A DNA stretch of 64,000 nt from Paenibacillus kyungheensis (GCF_028606985.1 NZ_CP117416.1:1526001-1590000), one strand, 5' to 3'. Numbered from the stretch's first letter, positions 34,645 through 45,379 are shown. The notes: generated by a model not told the origin, from the letters alone. Numbers and translations: made by a program.

Positions 34645-34960
34645 GCAATGTATCATCTAAATGGACAAAGCATCGATAAAGATATGAGTTATAGTGATAG
34701 TCCTGTACAGAGAGAAGGAAAGTAAGACGCTGCAATTCCTTCCTGTGACAGCTATAATCTTACCCCTTTAGAGCTATAAAGTTGAATCCGAATCTGTATG
34801 TCGTTTCGGTATTATATTTTATCGGATCATCCCCGTTATCAGATGTCGAATGAAGGATCTGCCAAAAAGAAGCTTATTCTACGAACAGATCGAATCAGGG
34901 TGGAACCACGGGTACATATACACAGCACTCGTCCCTTGCGGGATGGGTGCTTTTTGCTGT
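34645..34960 (+). ncRNA. T-box leader of thrS
   Basis: The invariant T-box sequence AGGGTGGAACCACGGG is at 34897-34912. Stem I contains CAGAGAGAAGG, and a likely specifier loop ATCTTACCCC precedes TTTAGAG, with ACC (Thr) as the probable specifier codon. Downstream, AGCACTCGTCCC pairs with GGGATGGGTGCT, followed by TTTTT, as the terminator (34924-34957). Uncharged tRNA-Thr should favour the antiterminator. Confidence 0.95.
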
Positions 34961-35047
34961 TTTTAATTGTAAACATTACGAATAAAACAGTTGATAACAG
35001 TGCATGCAGATACACCAATAGATGTATATTACTAAGGAGGAAATAAT

Positions 35048-36988
35048 ATGGCGATTCAGATTAGCTTACCGGACGGTTCTGTCCGCGAGTATGAAGCAGG
35101 CAGTACAATTGGAGATGTAGCCAATTCAATCAGTAAAAGTTTGTTCAAAAGTGCAGTAGCAGGGAAATTGGATGGTATCGTAGTTGATTTAAATACACCA
35201 CTCCATGACAAAGCGTTAGTCGAAATTGTTACTCCTGATAGCGCGGAAGGCGTAGAAGTGATTCGTCATAGTACAGCGCATTTACTTGCACAAGCTGTAA
35301 AACGTTTATTTGGTCAAAATGAAGTAAAATTGGGAATCGGCCCTGTGATTGAAGATGGTTTCTATTATGATATGGATTTGGAACATCCTTTGAATCCAGA
35401 AGATTTGCAAAAGATTGAAAAAGAAATGGAACGTATCGTTTCTGAAAATCTACCGATTACACGTCGTGAAGTGAGTCGTGAAGAAGCACTTAACATTTTC
35501 CGTGAACTGGAAGATCCGTACAAAATCGAATTGATCGAAGCTTTGCCAGAAGATAGTGTGATCACGATTTATGATCAAGGCGAGTTTTTTGATCTATGTC
35601 GTGGACCGCATGTACCATCTACTTCTAAATTAAAAGTATTTAAATTGCTAAGTGTAGCAGGTGCTTACTGGCGCGGAGATAGCAAAAACAAAATGTTGCA
35701 ACGTATCTACGGAACAGCTTTTAACAAAAAGCCAGAACTAGAGCAACATCTTCATTTCTTAGAAGAAGCTAAAAAACGCGATCACCGTAAGTTAGGTAAA
35801 GAACTACAAGTGTTTACATTTTCTCCACTTGTCGGTCAAGGTCTACCGATCTGGTTGCCAAATGGTGCAAAATTGCGTCGTACACTGGAACGCTATATCG
35901 TAGATTTGGAAGAAAAATTGGGTTATAGCCATGTATACACACCAGTATTAGGTAACGTAGATTTGTACAAAACATCCGGTCACTGGGAACATTACCAGGA
36001 TGATATGTTCCCGAAAATGGTATTGGACAATGAAGAATTAGTGCTTCGTCCGATGAACTGTCCGCATCATATGATGGTGTATAAAAGTGATCTACGTAGC
36101 TATCGTGATCTTCCGATTCGTATTGCAGAATTGGGTATGCAACATCGCTACGAAATGTCGGGTGCATTAACAGGTCTACATCGTGTACGTGCGATGACGC
36201 TAAATGATGCTCACTTATTCGTACGTCCAGATCAGATCAAGCAAGAATTTGCACGTGTTATCGAATTGATTATGGAAGTATACAAAGATTTCGGTATTAC
36301 GGATTACCGTTTCCGTCTGTCTTATCGTGATCCTGCAGATACAGAGAAATATTTCCCTAACGATGAAATGTGGGAAAATTCGCAACGTATGTTACGTGAA
36401 GTTGTTGAAGGTCTGGATATGCCTTTCTATGAAGCAGAAGGCGAAGCAGCATTCTACGGTCCGAAGCTAGACGTACAGATTCGTACAGCATTAGGTAAAG
36501 AAGAAACATTGTCTACTGTACAATTGGACTTCTTATTGCCAGAGCGCTTTGAATTAGAATATATCGGCGAAGATGGACAAAAACATCGTCCGGTCGTTAT
36601 TCACCGTGGTATTTTGGGTACAATGGAACGCTTTACAGCATTCTTATTAGAAAACTTTGTTGGTGCATTGCCATTATGGTTGGCTCCTGTACAAGCTAAA
36701 GTCATTCCAGTATCCGGTGCATTTGAAGAATATGCCCGCAAAGTAGAAGACGATCTTCGTCGTAGTGGAGTAACTGTAGAATCCGATCTACGTAATGAGA
36801 AATTAGGTTACAAAATTCGTGAAGCGCAATTGGAAAAAATTCCGTATATGTTCGTTGTTGGTGAAAACGAAATGAACGCTGATTCGGTGTCTGTTCGTAA
36901 ACGTGGCGAAGGCGATATCGGTATGATGTCTGTCGAAGAAACGATCAAAATGTTACGTGACCAAATCGCAGATCGTACTATTTTTTAA
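35048..36988 (+). CDS. thrS: Threonine--tRNA ligase
   Basis: 646 residues with the usual order: an N-terminal TGS domain (1-65), the editing domain with [11 protein letters not shown] and the Cys of [10 protein letters not shown], the class II catalytic core (motif 2 [27 protein letters not shown]; motif 3 [17 protein letters not shown]), and the anticodon-binding domain from about 540. AAGGAGG lies eight bases before the ATG. Expression is set by the T-box upstream, and a terminator follows. Confidence 0.97.
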   Translation: MAIQISLPDGSVREYEAGSTIGDVANSISKSLFKSAVAGKLDGIVVDLNTPLHDKALVEIVTPDSAEGVEVIRHSTAHLLAQAVKRLFGQNEVKLGIGPVIEDGFYYDMDLEHPLNPEDLQKIEKEMERIVSENLPITRREVSREEALNIFRELEDPYKIELIEALPEDSVITIYDQGEFFDLCRGPHVPSTSKLKVFKLLSVAGAYWRGDSKNKMLQRIYGTAFNKKPELEQHLHFLEEAKKRDHRKLGKELQVFTFSPLVGQGLPIWLPNGAKLRRTLERYIVDLEEKLGYSHVYTPVLGNVDLYKTSGHWEHYQDDMFPKMVLDNEELVLRPMNCPHHMMVYKSDLRSYRDLPIRIAELGMQHRYEMSGALTGLHRVRAMTLNDAHLFVRPDQIKQEFARVIELIMEVYKDFGITDYRFRLSYRDPADTEKYFPNDEMWENSQRMLREVVEGLDMPFYEAEGEAAFYGPKLDVQIRTALGKEETLSTVQLDFLLPERFELEYIGEDGQKHRPVVIHRGILGTMERFTAFLLENFVGALPLWLAPVQAKVIPVSGAFEEYARKVEDDLRRSGVTVESDLRNEKLGYKIREAQLEKIPYMFVVGENEMNADSVSVRKRGEGDIGMMSVEETIKMLRDQIADRTIF

Positions 36989-37034
36989 ATAACGTATAGC
37001 TAACTATTTCGTTATCATGTATAAGCTGTTACAC

Positions 37035-37075
37035 TAGCCCTAATTCAGGTATGATTTACTGATTAGGGCTTTTCT
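37035..37075 (+). terminator. Intrinsic terminator after thrS
   Basis: AGCCCTAAT (37035-) pairs with ATTAGGGCT, followed by TTT. Confidence 0.85.
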
Positions 37076-37176
37076 CCGTCTATAGGCGGATACGAAGTTC
37101 ATTCTGATGCCACTATTGTTCTGTTCTAATTATGAGTACACTACATATATAGAAGTACAGAAAGCGAGGAAAGAGA

Positions 37177-38262
37177 ATGAATAGACATTTATTCCGCAAA
37201 ACATTCTGGGGTATAGGCTTAATCGGAATTGGCGTCGTATTTATGTTAAATAGAATGAATTTGATCGATTGGGGCATCGGCGATGTGATTTCATTGTTAT
37301 GGCCGCTGATTTTATTAGAAATAGGATTAAACGAATTACTTTTTAAATGTAAACGTGATATCGGTGGTTGGATTATGACCGTTCTAGGTGTTTACTTTTT
37401 AGGTAGAAATATAGGGATGATTGATTATTCGTTAATCGATGCAGTCAAAATGATGATGCCATTGCTACTGGTATTAGGTGGATTGCATTTGATCTTCAAT
37501 CGACGTCAACCGAAAAAGTCTTCTAAACAACAACCACCATTGAATGAAGATTATTCTGCTCCACCACCACCACCTGCATCTCCATTAGATGATTGGTTTG
37601 AACAAGAAATGGAGCGTAAAGGCAAACCGGTGCATTCAACAGATTACACTAAAGAATTTGTAGAGCGTTCTTCGTCATCTTCGCAATCCCCACGTTCTAC
37701 GTATGGTACAGATCAGCAATCGTTTCGCACCAAAATCAATTTAAATAAAGAAGATATTCGTTCTTATTATAAAAATCAAAATAAAGATGCACATCGTGAA
37801 CAATGGAAACAGCATCGTCATGACTGGAAAAAGCATCATCGCAAAAAATGCGGTTATGATTATGATTACGATTATGATCCTTCAGTAGAAACCAAATCTG
37901 GTTTTATCGGTGATGTGCATATTGGTAAAGATTATTTTGAACTCAAACCGATGAATATTTCTCATTTTATTGGTGATACCATGTTAGACTTAACCAAAGC
38001 ACAGATTGCTTATGGTGTAACCCGTATCGAAATTTCTGCTTTTATCGGTGATGTGAAAGTCTATATTCCAAGTGGAATTGAAGTAGGCATCAAAGCGCAA
38101 GGCAATTCATTTATCGGCGATATGAATATTCTTGGACGTGAGCGCGAAGGTATGATGAGTCATATGGATGGTGAAACGATCGGATATGAAGAAGCAGGCA
38201 AGCAAATAGAACTTGTAGTCAATGCTTTTATCGGTGATATTCAGATTAGTCGGGTGGGTTAA
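37177..38262 (+). CDS. liaF: LiaF-like membrane regulator of envelope stress
   Basis: 361 residues. Three or four N-terminal transmembrane segments (about 8-105) are followed by a long hydrophilic linker with a proline run, a Ser-rich part and a His/Lys-rich stretch ending in YDYDYDYD. The C-terminal domain has five FIGD motifs spaced through a beta-helix-like region (about 240-360). In Bacillus, LiaF holds the LiaS kinase inactive until cell-wall stress occurs. The order liaF-liaS-liaR fits. The linker is longer than in Bacillus subtilis LiaF (about 240 residues in total), and the target genes liaI/liaH are not adjacent. Confidence 0.9.
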   Translation: MNRHLFRKTFWGIGLIGIGVVFMLNRMNLIDWGIGDVISLLWPLILLEIGLNELLFKCKRDIGGWIMTVLGVYFLGRNIGMIDYSLIDAVKMMMPLLLVLGGLHLIFNRRQPKKSSKQQPPLNEDYSAPPPPPASPLDDWFEQEMERKGKPVHSTDYTKEFVERSSSSSQSPRSTYGTDQQSFRTKINLNKEDIRSYYKNQNKDAHREQWKQHRHDWKKHHRKKCGYDYDYDYDPSVETKSGFIGDVHIGKDYFELKPMNISHFIGDTMLDLTKAQIAYGVTRIEISAFIGDVKVYIPSGIEVGIKAQGNSFIGDMNILGREREGMMSHMDGETIGYEEAGKQIELVVNAFIGDIQISRVG

Positions 38263-38265
38263 TGG

Positions 38266-39336
38266 ATGCGAACAAAATGGTTTAAAAATATCAAATGGGA
38301 ATTAATCGGCTTTTTCACAACAGGTGGATTATTGACCGTTATTATTATTTTTCTAGCGATCAGACAAGGGTACATTATACTCAGTGTACCCTATGTTTGG
38401 TACTATTATATTGCAGGTATTATTCTGATCTGTATGGCAGCAGGTTATATAGCAGGTCAACGTGTTCAGCGCCGGATTGATTATGTTCATTTAAAAATGG
38501 CTCAGGTAGGCAAAGGGAATTTTAGTATACGGATGGAGCCTACAGAAGATGAATCCTTTAACCGGGTGCATGAACAGTTCAATACGATGATGAGTACAGT
38601 TGAACGAAAAATGCGAATTTTACAGCAATTGGGTGAAAAAGAAGTCATGGAGCGTGCGATTGAGACCGAACGAGCGGTATTGGAAGAACGACGACGGATG
38701 GCTCGTGATCTACATGATTCAGTCAGTCAGCAATTATTTGCTATTCATATGTCTGCTTCATCGTTACCGAAAATGCTAGAAAAAAATGAACAACAAGCCA
38801 AAATCGTGATGGATCAAGTGATTCAAATGTCGCAATTAGCGCAAAAACAAATGCGAGCATTGATTACACAACTTCGACCTTTAGAACTGGAAGGACGTTC
38901 TTTAGCAGAAGCATTAGAATTCTGGTTTCCGGATTATTGTCGTCACAATGGGCTTAAAGGAATGCAAGATATTGAGTTAACAGGGCGACTGACGGAAGCA
39001 AAAGAACGTCAGCTTTTTCTTATTGTACAAGAAGCGCTTGCTAATATTATCAAACACGCAGATGCCACGATTGTAAGTCTGTCTTTACAAGAAGATCGCC
39101 ATCATGTAGCTCTGCATATTAGCGATGATGGTAAAGGATTCAATAGCTCGATGCATAAGCAAGGGTCGTATGGATTAACGATTATGTCAGAACGAGCTGA
39201 AAAGTTAGGCGGACAAGCAGAAGTGATTAGTCGACCTGGTGCTGGAACAACAATACGTATCCATATTCCCAAATTCGATATTCATGAAGAAGAGGAGAAT
39301 CATGATGGAGAAAATAAAAATTCTGTTAGCGGATGA
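38266..39336 (+). CDS. liaS: LiaS-like sensor histidine kinase
   Basis: 356 residues. Two transmembrane helices with a very short external loop (about 14-60) mark the intramembrane-sensing type. A HAMP linker, the HisKA_3 phosphoacceptor helix with His in RRMARDLHDSVSQQLFAIHMS, and an ATPase domain (LANIIKHADAT, SDDGKGF, GSYGLTIMSERAEKLGG) follow. It begins three bases after liaF stops, and its last 32 bases overlap liaR. It responds to lipid II-targeting antibiotics in relatives. Confidence 0.93.
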   Translation: MRTKWFKNIKWELIGFFTTGGLLTVIIIFLAIRQGYIILSVPYVWYYYIAGIILICMAAGYIAGQRVQRRIDYVHLKMAQVGKGNFSIRMEPTEDESFNRVHEQFNTMMSTVERKMRILQQLGEKEVMERAIETERAVLEERRRMARDLHDSVSQQLFAIHMSASSLPKMLEKNEQQAKIVMDQVIQMSQLAQKQMRALITQLRPLELEGRSLAEALEFWFPDYCRHNGLKGMQDIELTGRLTEAKERQLFLIVQEALANIIKHADATIVSLSLQEDRHHVALHISDDGKGFNSSMHKQGSYGLTIMSERAEKLGGQAEVISRPGAGTTIRIHIPKFDIHEEEENHDGENKNSVSG

Positions 39337-39964
39337 TCATGATATGGTGCGAATGGGTCTCAAAACATATCTAATGCTAGAAGAGCAATTTCATATTATT
39401 GCCGAAGCGGCTAACGGTAGAGAAGTTCTTGATTGGTTAGAACAAAGTAATGAACACGAGATGCCTGATTTGATTTTGATGGATATGATGATGCCTGTCA
39501 TGAACGGTGTTGAAGCTACCCGTCTGGTATTGCAGAATTATCCACAGATGAAAATTGTGATCTTAACTAGCTTTTTGGAAGACGAGCTGGTGGTAGAAGC
39601 GATTGAAGCAGGGGCGGTCAGTTATATTTTAAAAACAGTATCTGCTGAAGAGTTAATCTATGCACTGCAAGGAGCAAGCCGGGGGATGCCTGTGATGACC
39701 GGTGATATTTCTCAAGCGCTTACTAGAGGGATTCGTCAACGCAGTACTGTACAAAATGAAGCTTCTCAATTGACTGTTCGTGAACGTGAAGTGTTGATGT
39801 TGATTGCAGAAGGCATGAGTAACAAAGAAATTGCTGAAGAATTACATATAAGTATCAAAACAGTCAAAACACATGTCAGTAATTTGTTGATGAAATGCGA
39901 ATTAGAGGATCGGACGCAACTGGCTATTTATGCTCATCGCAAAGGTTGGGTCAGTCAACATTAG
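39305..39964 (+). CDS. liaR: LiaR-like response regulator (NarL/FixJ family)
   Basis: 219 residues: a receiver domain with acidic pocket LLADDHD, phospho-Asp in DLILMDMMMPVMNG, and Thr/Lys switch residues (ILTSF, ILKTVSAEE), then a LuxR-type helix-turn-helix (LTVREREVLMLIAEGMSNKEIAEELHISIKTVKTHVSNLLMK). Among the two adjacent ATGs, 39305 gives the better spacing to AGGAG. It overlaps liaS, so the pair is translationally coupled. Confidence 0.94.
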   Translation: MEKIKILLADDHDMVRMGLKTYLMLEEQFHIIAEAANGREVLDWLEQSNEHEMPDLILMDMMMPVMNGVEATRLVLQNYPQMKIVILTSFLEDELVVEAIEAGAVSYILKTVSAEELIYALQGASRGMPVMTGDISQALTRGIRQRSTVQNEASQLTVREREVLMLIAEGMSNKEIAEELHISIKTVKTHVSNLLMKCELEDRTQLAIYAHRKGWVSQH

Positions 39965-40151
39965 TGTACTCACATATACAAAAATTGATAACATTTCCTA
40001 AACTTATGGTATATTAACTTACTCATCTAGGATTTATTTTCTTTTTAATTGTTTTTAAGGTGAGATTAAGGTTAATAAGCGAATATAAGGATGTAGCAAA
40101 TAACACATCCGGTTATTTTAATATCATGGGAACCTTGGGAGGTTGACTTCA

Positions 40152-41807
40152 ATGGACGAAAAGAACAAAAATGATTTGAATAATGGCTTCAATCCTGATG
40201 GCCAAAACAATGATACAGCAAACCGTAATACCAATGAATCGAACTCAAATAATGATTCTTCATCAGACCAATCGCATTATTACTCATATGGTCCTTTCCA
40301 ATCACTAAGCAAAGATAAAGATGGAGAGGAAGTTCGACAAGAACCTGCTCAGGAAGCTAGAAAAATGGAAATGACTCCATCGCAATCTAGTCGTCCAGTG
40401 TATCCAACGAGTTCAACTCCACCGCCACGTACAGATCATATTGATTCTCTAAACGGAAATCATGATGATAACAATGGCAACCGCAAAACCAGTCAATTTC
40501 AATACAACAAACCTAAAACTTCTGCCAAAACAGTTATTGCTTCTATATTAGCAGGGATGTTGATTATGACAGCAGGGATGTTTGGTGCAGATCGTGCTAA
40601 TCTATTTACCCCAGAGTCAGAATCAACCACGACAACCAATATCGCTCCTGCTTCTGCTGTTACAACAGATAATTCTGTAACGCAAGCAGCATTGCCTGCT
40701 GGATCAGCAGATGTAGCTGAAGTAGCAAAAAGTGCCAGCCCTGCTGTTGTAAAAATTGAAACGTTGTCCAAATCCGGTGCAGCTAGCGGCGGAAACAGTC
40801 CTTACAATGATCCAGCTTATCGTTTCTTCTTCGGTGATCAAGGCGGAGGAAGTAATGAAGGTGGAGGCAATGGCGGAGATAGCAGTGGCGGTTCTTCCGG
40901 TTCTCTTACTCCACTCGGTATTGGATCTGGATTTATTTTTGATAAATCTGGATATATCTTAACAAATGCGCATGTAGTCGGTGAAGCAGATGTAATTCAA
41001 GTAACTCTTGAAAACAACAAAACACCGTATACTGCTAAATTAATGGGTAAAAGTACAGATCTTGACCTTGCTGTACTAAAAATCGAACCTAAATCTGGAG
41101 AAACGTTCCCATCTGTGACTCTAGGTAACTCTGATAATGTGGCGATCGGAAGCTGGTTAGTAGCGATCGGTAATCCTCAAGGATTTGACCATACTGTAAC
41201 AGCAGGGGTGTTAAGTGCTAAAGAACGTAGCATTACAGCATCTGATGCATCCAATGGACAATCTACAGATTACACTCATTTATTGCAAACTGATGCTTCT
41301 ATCAACCCTGGTAACTCCGGTGGTCCATTGCTTAATATGAATGGACAAGTTATCGGTATGAATACAGCGGTTAGTGAAGATGCACAAGGGATTGGATTTG
41401 CGATTCCTTCTAATGTGATTTTAAATGTAGTGGATCAACTGAAAAAAGGTGAGAAAATCCCAACAACACCTGTTCCATTTATCGGTGCTTCTCTTATGTC
41501 ATTGACAGCTGAAGTATCCAAACAGTTGGGTATTGATACTACAGAAGGTTCTGTAGTTACAGAAGTATTGTACAGATCTCCTGCTTATCAAGCTGATCTA
41601 CGTTCTTATGACGTAATAACAGGAATCAATGGTACAAAATATACAAACAGTCAGGATCTAGTCGCAGCTATTCAAAAACTAAAAGTTGGCGATTCGGCTA
41701 CACTGAATGTGATTCGTAATGGTAAAACGATGGATCTTAAAGTAACGATCGGTAATCGCAATGACTTTGATACGACTTCTCCAAGTACAGGCGGTACAGG
41801 TCAATAA
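40152..41807 (+). CDS. htrA: HtrA-like membrane-anchored serine protease with PDZ domain
   Basis: 551 residues. A roughly 125-residue Asn/Ser/Gln-rich cytoplasmic region precedes one transmembrane anchor (about 128-147). The trypsin-like domain carries His274 (TNAHVVGEAD), Asp305 (TDLDLAVLK) and Ser389 (NPGNSGGPLL), and one PDZ domain lies at about 445-540. A Gly/Ser-rich insert lies at 222-255. It degrades or refolds damaged exported proteins. ATG 40152 has GGGAGGT eight bases upstream. It follows liaFSR and precedes a second two-component system, forming an envelope-quality-control block. Confidence 0.94.
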   Translation: MDEKNKNDLNNGFNPDGQNNDTANRNTNESNSNNDSSSDQSHYYSYGPFQSLSKDKDGEEVRQEPAQEARKMEMTPSQSSRPVYPTSSTPPPRTDHIDSLNGNHDDNNGNRKTSQFQYNKPKTSAKTVIASILAGMLIMTAGMFGADRANLFTPESESTTTTNIAPASAVTTDNSVTQAALPAGSADVAEVAKSASPAVVKIETLSKSGAASGGNSPYNDPAYRFFFGDQGGGSNEGGGNGGDSSGGSSGSLTPLGIGSGFIFDKSGYILTNAHVVGEADVIQVTLENNKTPYTAKLMGKSTDLDLAVLKIEPKSGETFPSVTLGNSDNVAIGSWLVAIGNPQGFDHTVTAGVLSAKERSITASDASNGQSTDYTHLLQTDASINPGNSGGPLLNMNGQVIGMNTAVSEDAQGIGFAIPSNVILNVVDQLKKGEKIPTTPVPFIGASLMSLTAEVSKQLGIDTTEGSVVTEVLYRSPAYQADLRSYDVITGINGTKYTNSQDLVAAIQKLKVGDSATLNVIRNGKTMDLKVTIGNRNDFDTTSPSTGGTGQ

Positions 41808-41882
41808 TAGAAAGTTACGAAATCAATATGCTTAGTTGTACTGAGTATATGATAGATCATACTACAAGATCATAAGTGATAC

Positions 41883-41917
41883 AGAAAGGCGGAAAGGGCA
41901 TACCTTTCCGCCTTTCT
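41883..41917 (+). terminator. Intrinsic terminator after htrA
   Basis: A perfect 15-bp stem, AGAAAGGCGGAAAGG against CCTTTCCGCCTTTCT. Confidence 0.9.
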
Positions 41918-41927
41918 TATGACTGTA

Positions 41928-41955
41928 TCGACAAATAACTATTCATTGTTACAAT
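41928..41955 (+). promoter_or_regulatory. Candidate promoter for the OmpR-type two-component genes
   Basis: TCGACA (41928-41933), 16 bases, then TACAAT (41950-41955). Confidence 0.5.
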
Positions 41956-42012
41956 AGAAGAAATAACAATCATAATGTTTACTAAAAAAGACATAGTAAA
42001 GGGGTAAGACCG

Positions 42013-42702
42013 ATGAGAGCAACTATTTTAATTATTGATGATGATGAAAAAATTATTTCGATGTTACGTCGTGGATTAGCGTTTGAAGGATATGAAGTAT
42101 TGACTGCTTCTAATGGAGCAGAAGGGTTAAAGCAGATGCTAGAAAATGATCCTGCGCTAATGGTATTAGATGTGATGATGCCACAAGTGGATGGATTTGA
42201 AGTCTGTCGTCGTGTACGTGAAGCTGGTAGTTCTGTGCCTATTTTGATGTTAACAGCAAAAGATGAAGTAGAGAACCGTGTAAAAGGCTTGGATGCTGGA
42301 GCAGATGATTATCTGGTCAAACCATTTGCGCTAGAAGAAATGTTGGCACGGGTTAGAGCGTTGTTACGACGCAAACCTGAATCCGAAGCTTCTACAAGTA
42401 CACGTCTAGCATTTGAAGACTTAACGATAGATCCTGATGCGCGTGAAGTTACACGAGATGGGCAACGACTCGAATTAACAGCGAAAGAATTTGAATTATT
42501 ACATTTATTTATGCAAAATCCGAAACGTGTGTTATCAAGAGATTTGATTATGGATAAAATCTGGGGTTATGACTATAGCGGAGAATCAAACGTACTTGAA
42601 GTGTATATTGCGATGCTTCGTCAGAAAACAGAAGAACACGGTGGCAAACGTCTGATTCAGACGATCCGTGGTGCTGGCTATATTTTAAGAAATAACAGCT
42701 AG
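42013..42702 (+). CDS. OmpR/PhoB-family response regulator
   Basis: 229 residues: receiver domain (IIDDDEKI, phospho-Asp in LMVLDVMMPQVDG, Lys in DYLVKPF) and winged-helix domain (ELTAKEFELLHLFMQNPKRVLSRDLI ... LIQTIRGAGYIL). It most resembles MprA-like stress regulators. It is followed 20 bases later by its kinase. Lying next to htrA, it may regulate that protease, as the CssR and MprA systems do in other bacteria; that link is inference. Confidence 0.92.
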   Translation: MRATILIIDDDEKIISMLRRGLAFEGYEVLTASNGAEGLKQMLENDPALMVLDVMMPQVDGFEVCRRVREAGSSVPILMLTAKDEVENRVKGLDAGADDYLVKPFALEEMLARVRALLRRKPESEASTSTRLAFEDLTIDPDAREVTRDGQRLELTAKEFELLHLFMQNPKRVLSRDLIMDKIWGYDYSGESNVLEVYIAMLRQKTEEHGGKRLIQTIRGAGYILRNNS

Positions 42703-42722
42703 AGAATGAAGGAGCTGACAGT

Positions 42723-44234
42723 ATGTCAATACGTTTAAGACTGACGGTATGGTATTCGGGGATACTGGCAGTGACTTTGATGCTTTTTAGTATAGCGATT
42801 TATGGATTTGTTTATTTTAATACGTATCAAGATTTGCAGAATCGTCTAATCGAGCAGATTAGTAAAACACAGATCATTGTAAGCGAAGTCAATGATGAGC
42901 AGATTGATGTGTTTTTGTCACCGAAAGACCATGATCGTTTGGCAGACGCTGGGTTTCGGGTCAAACTCAAAAATTATACCAATGGAATTAACAACAATAT
43001 TAATGGTACTTTTTTGCAAGCGCCTGCTTCTAACAAAATACCAAATGAATTAAAACAAATTCAATATAATGATCGTACTTATCTGGTCGCTTACGGTGGG
43101 ATACCCTATTCGATTGATAACCAGGCCAAAATGGTTGGCGTATTAATGATAGCTGCGGATATGACAGATGCCCGACAGTTGTTTGACGATCTGCGTGTAA
43201 CACTGATTGTAGGATCGCTGGCTACATTATTTATTGCGTTTACATTAGGTTTATTTTTGGCGCGCAAATCTATGGCTCCTATCGAAAAGGTTATTGATGC
43301 TGCTAGTCAGATCCAAAAAGGAAAAGATCTTAGTGTACGAATCGATTATGATGGACCTCATGATGAAATCGGGCAGTTGATTAGTACGGTTAATGGAATG
43401 TTAGGCAGAACCGAAGTATTTTATAAAGACCTAGCAGAAGCCTATGCTGCACAGCGTCGCTTTGTATCTGATGCTTCGCATGAATTACGTACTCCACTGA
43501 CCACCATTCGTGGTAATGTCGATTTATTGCAAAAAGCATGGAACAAAAAACCTCATGAAGCGCCTCATTTAGATGAAGAAAGTCTGAAGCAATTGTCGAT
43601 GGAATCGATTAATGATATTGCAGATGAATCCAAACGAATGAGTCGCCTGGTTAATGATATGCTTTCGTTAGCTCGCGCCGATGCAGGGCAGACGATCGTG
43701 ATGGAGAGCTTGCCTGCGGGTGCTCTTCTGGATGATGTGATGAGACGCGCCCAATTTATCCCGCACAAAGCAACATGGCAACCAGCCAATACTGTGGCGT
43801 TAGACGACTATCATATTTATGGTAACAAAGATTATCTACAACAAATGTTGTTTATCTTTATTGAGAATGCTTTTAAATATACCAAAGAGGGTACAGTATC
43901 TTTAGATACCGTATTGTATCAAAATCAGATTGGGATTCGAATCAGTGATACAGGTATCGGTATGGATCAAGAAGAAGTGCCTCATATTTTTGAACGATTT
44001 TATCGTGCCGATGAATCGCGCGGTGTAACGCCGGGTACAGGCTTGGGATTATCGATAGCCAAATGGATTATCGATGAGCATGCAGGTTCTGTAGAAGTAG
44101 TTACCGCTAAAGGCAAAGGAACAACATTTGTAATCTGGCTTCCATTAGCGGCTGTACCGGTCGAAAATAAAATCGATCCTGTATTTGAAGCTGAACCTGA
44201 AAACGAGATTTCTGATACCAAAAAACCAGAATAG
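42723..44234 (+). CDS. Sensor histidine kinase, partner of the OmpR-type regulator
   Basis: 503 residues. Two transmembrane helices (about 10-32 and 158-180) enclose an extracellular sensor region of about 125 residues. HAMP follows, then the HisKA motif SDASHELRTPLTTIRGNV with the phospho-His, and an HATPase_c domain with N box FIENAFKYTKEG, G1 ISDTGIGM, F box FERFYRAD and G2 GTGLGLSIA. This is the MprB/CssS architecture. A terminator follows at 44241. Confidence 0.93.
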   Translation: MSIRLRLTVWYSGILAVTLMLFSIAIYGFVYFNTYQDLQNRLIEQISKTQIIVSEVNDEQIDVFLSPKDHDRLADAGFRVKLKNYTNGINNNINGTFLQAPASNKIPNELKQIQYNDRTYLVAYGGIPYSIDNQAKMVGVLMIAADMTDARQLFDDLRVTLIVGSLATLFIAFTLGLFLARKSMAPIEKVIDAASQIQKGKDLSVRIDYDGPHDEIGQLISTVNGMLGRTEVFYKDLAEAYAAQRRFVSDASHELRTPLTTIRGNVDLLQKAWNKKPHEAPHLDEESLKQLSMESINDIADESKRMSRLVNDMLSLARADAGQTIVMESLPAGALLDDVMRRAQFIPHKATWQPANTVALDDYHIYGNKDYLQQMLFIFIENAFKYTKEGTVSLDTVLYQNQIGIRISDTGIGMDQEEVPHIFERFYRADESRGVTPGTGLGLSIAKWIIDEHAGSVEVVTAKGKGTTFVIWLPLAAVPVENKIDPVFEAEPENEISDTKKPE

Positions 44235-44240
44235 ACAACA

Positions 44241-44290
44241 AGTAGCAAACAATAGTCACTTTTTGAAGCTAGGTTTGCTACTTTCCTTTC
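44241..44290 (+). terminator. Intrinsic terminator
   Basis: AGTAGCAAAC (44241-44250) pairs with GTTTGCTACT (44273-44282), followed by TT. Confidence 0.75.
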
Positions 44291-44376
44291 CTGCGCCCTA
44301 TCAAATGGGTTATAATGAAGTTGCTATTGCTTCTTTCGTAAGATAAGCCAACCCTAGAAAGCAGGTGTACCCCTTC

Positions 44377-45351
44377 ATGGAAATTGTAAAGATTGCGCCG
44401 CGTGGGTATTGTTATGGTGTAGTAGATGCTATGGTGCTTGCTCAGCAAGCTGCCAAGAACCTTGACTTACCACGGCCTATTTATATACTCGGTATGATTG
44501 TGCATAACAGTCATGTCACTCAATCATTTGAAGATCAAGGTATTATTACATTAGATGGACCGAATCGTGTAGAAATTCTTGAGCAAGTCGAAAGTGGAAC
44601 GGTTATTTTTACCGCTCATGGTGTGTCTCCTGAAGTGCGCCGTCTGGCTCGTGAAAAAGGATTAACGACTGTAGATGCGACCTGTCCTGATGTAACGCGT
44701 ACGCATGATCTTATCAAGGATAAAGCAAGCGAAGGTTATCAGATCATTTATATCGGTAAAAAAGGTCATCCTGAACCTGAAGGTGCGATTGGTGTTGCAC
44801 CGGATCAAGTCTACTTGATAGAAAAAGAAGAAGAGATCGACCAATTGGAGATTCCAGCAGGTAAGATTGTAATTACGAATCAGACCACAATGAGCCAATG
44901 GGATATTCGCTTAATTATGAAGAAACTTCTAGAGAAATTCCCGGGAGCAGAAGTGCACAACGAGATTTGTCTAGCGACACAGGTTCGTCAAGAAGCGGTA
45001 GCAGAACAAGCAGGTCAAGCAGAGCTTGTAATCGTTGTAGGTGATCCGCGTAGTAACAACTCTAATCGTCTAGCACAGGTATCCGAAGAAATCGCAGGTG
45101 TTACGGCTTACCGTATCTCTGACCTTACAGAGCTTAAACGTGAATGGTTAGTTGGCAAAAGTAGAGTAGCTGTTACGGCTGGTGCGTCTACACCAACTCC
45201 AATTACTAAAGAGGTCATTAACTATTTAGAAAAATACGATAATGATGATGAATCCACATGGGAAATGGTAAGAACAGTAGATCCTAAACGTTTATTACCT
45301 CCTGTGCGTGAGAAAAAAGGTAGAACAACCAATCAACCTGTCCGTCACTGA
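44377..45351 (+). CDS. ispH: 4-hydroxy-3-methylbut-2-enyl diphosphate reductase
   Basis: 324 residues. The three cluster cysteines are in [23 protein letters not shown] and [12 protein letters not shown], and the substrate His residues are in GMIVHNSHV and TAHGVS. It makes IPP and DMAPP in the last step of the MEP pathway, using a [4Fe-4S] cluster. ATG 44377 is chosen over an in-frame GTG at 44365 because AGGTG is suitably spaced. The C-terminal 20 residues are a basic extension. Confidence 0.96.
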   Translation: MEIVKIAPRGYCYGVVDAMVLAQQAAKNLDLPRPIYILGMIVHNSHVTQSFEDQGIITLDGPNRVEILEQVESGTVIFTAHGVSPEVRRLAREKGLTTVDATCPDVTRTHDLIKDKASEGYQIIYIGKKGHPEPEGAIGVAPDQVYLIEKEEEIDQLEIPAGKIVITNQTTMSQWDIRLIMKKLLEKFPGAEVHNEICLATQVRQEAVAEQAGQAELVIVVGDPRSNNSNRLAQVSEEIAGVTAYRISDLTELKREWLVGKSRVAVTAGASTPTPITKEVINYLEKYDNDDESTWEMVRTVDPKRLLPPVREKKGRTTNQPVRH

Positions 45352-45379
45352 TGGACATTGTCCACGAAATGATGTATTT

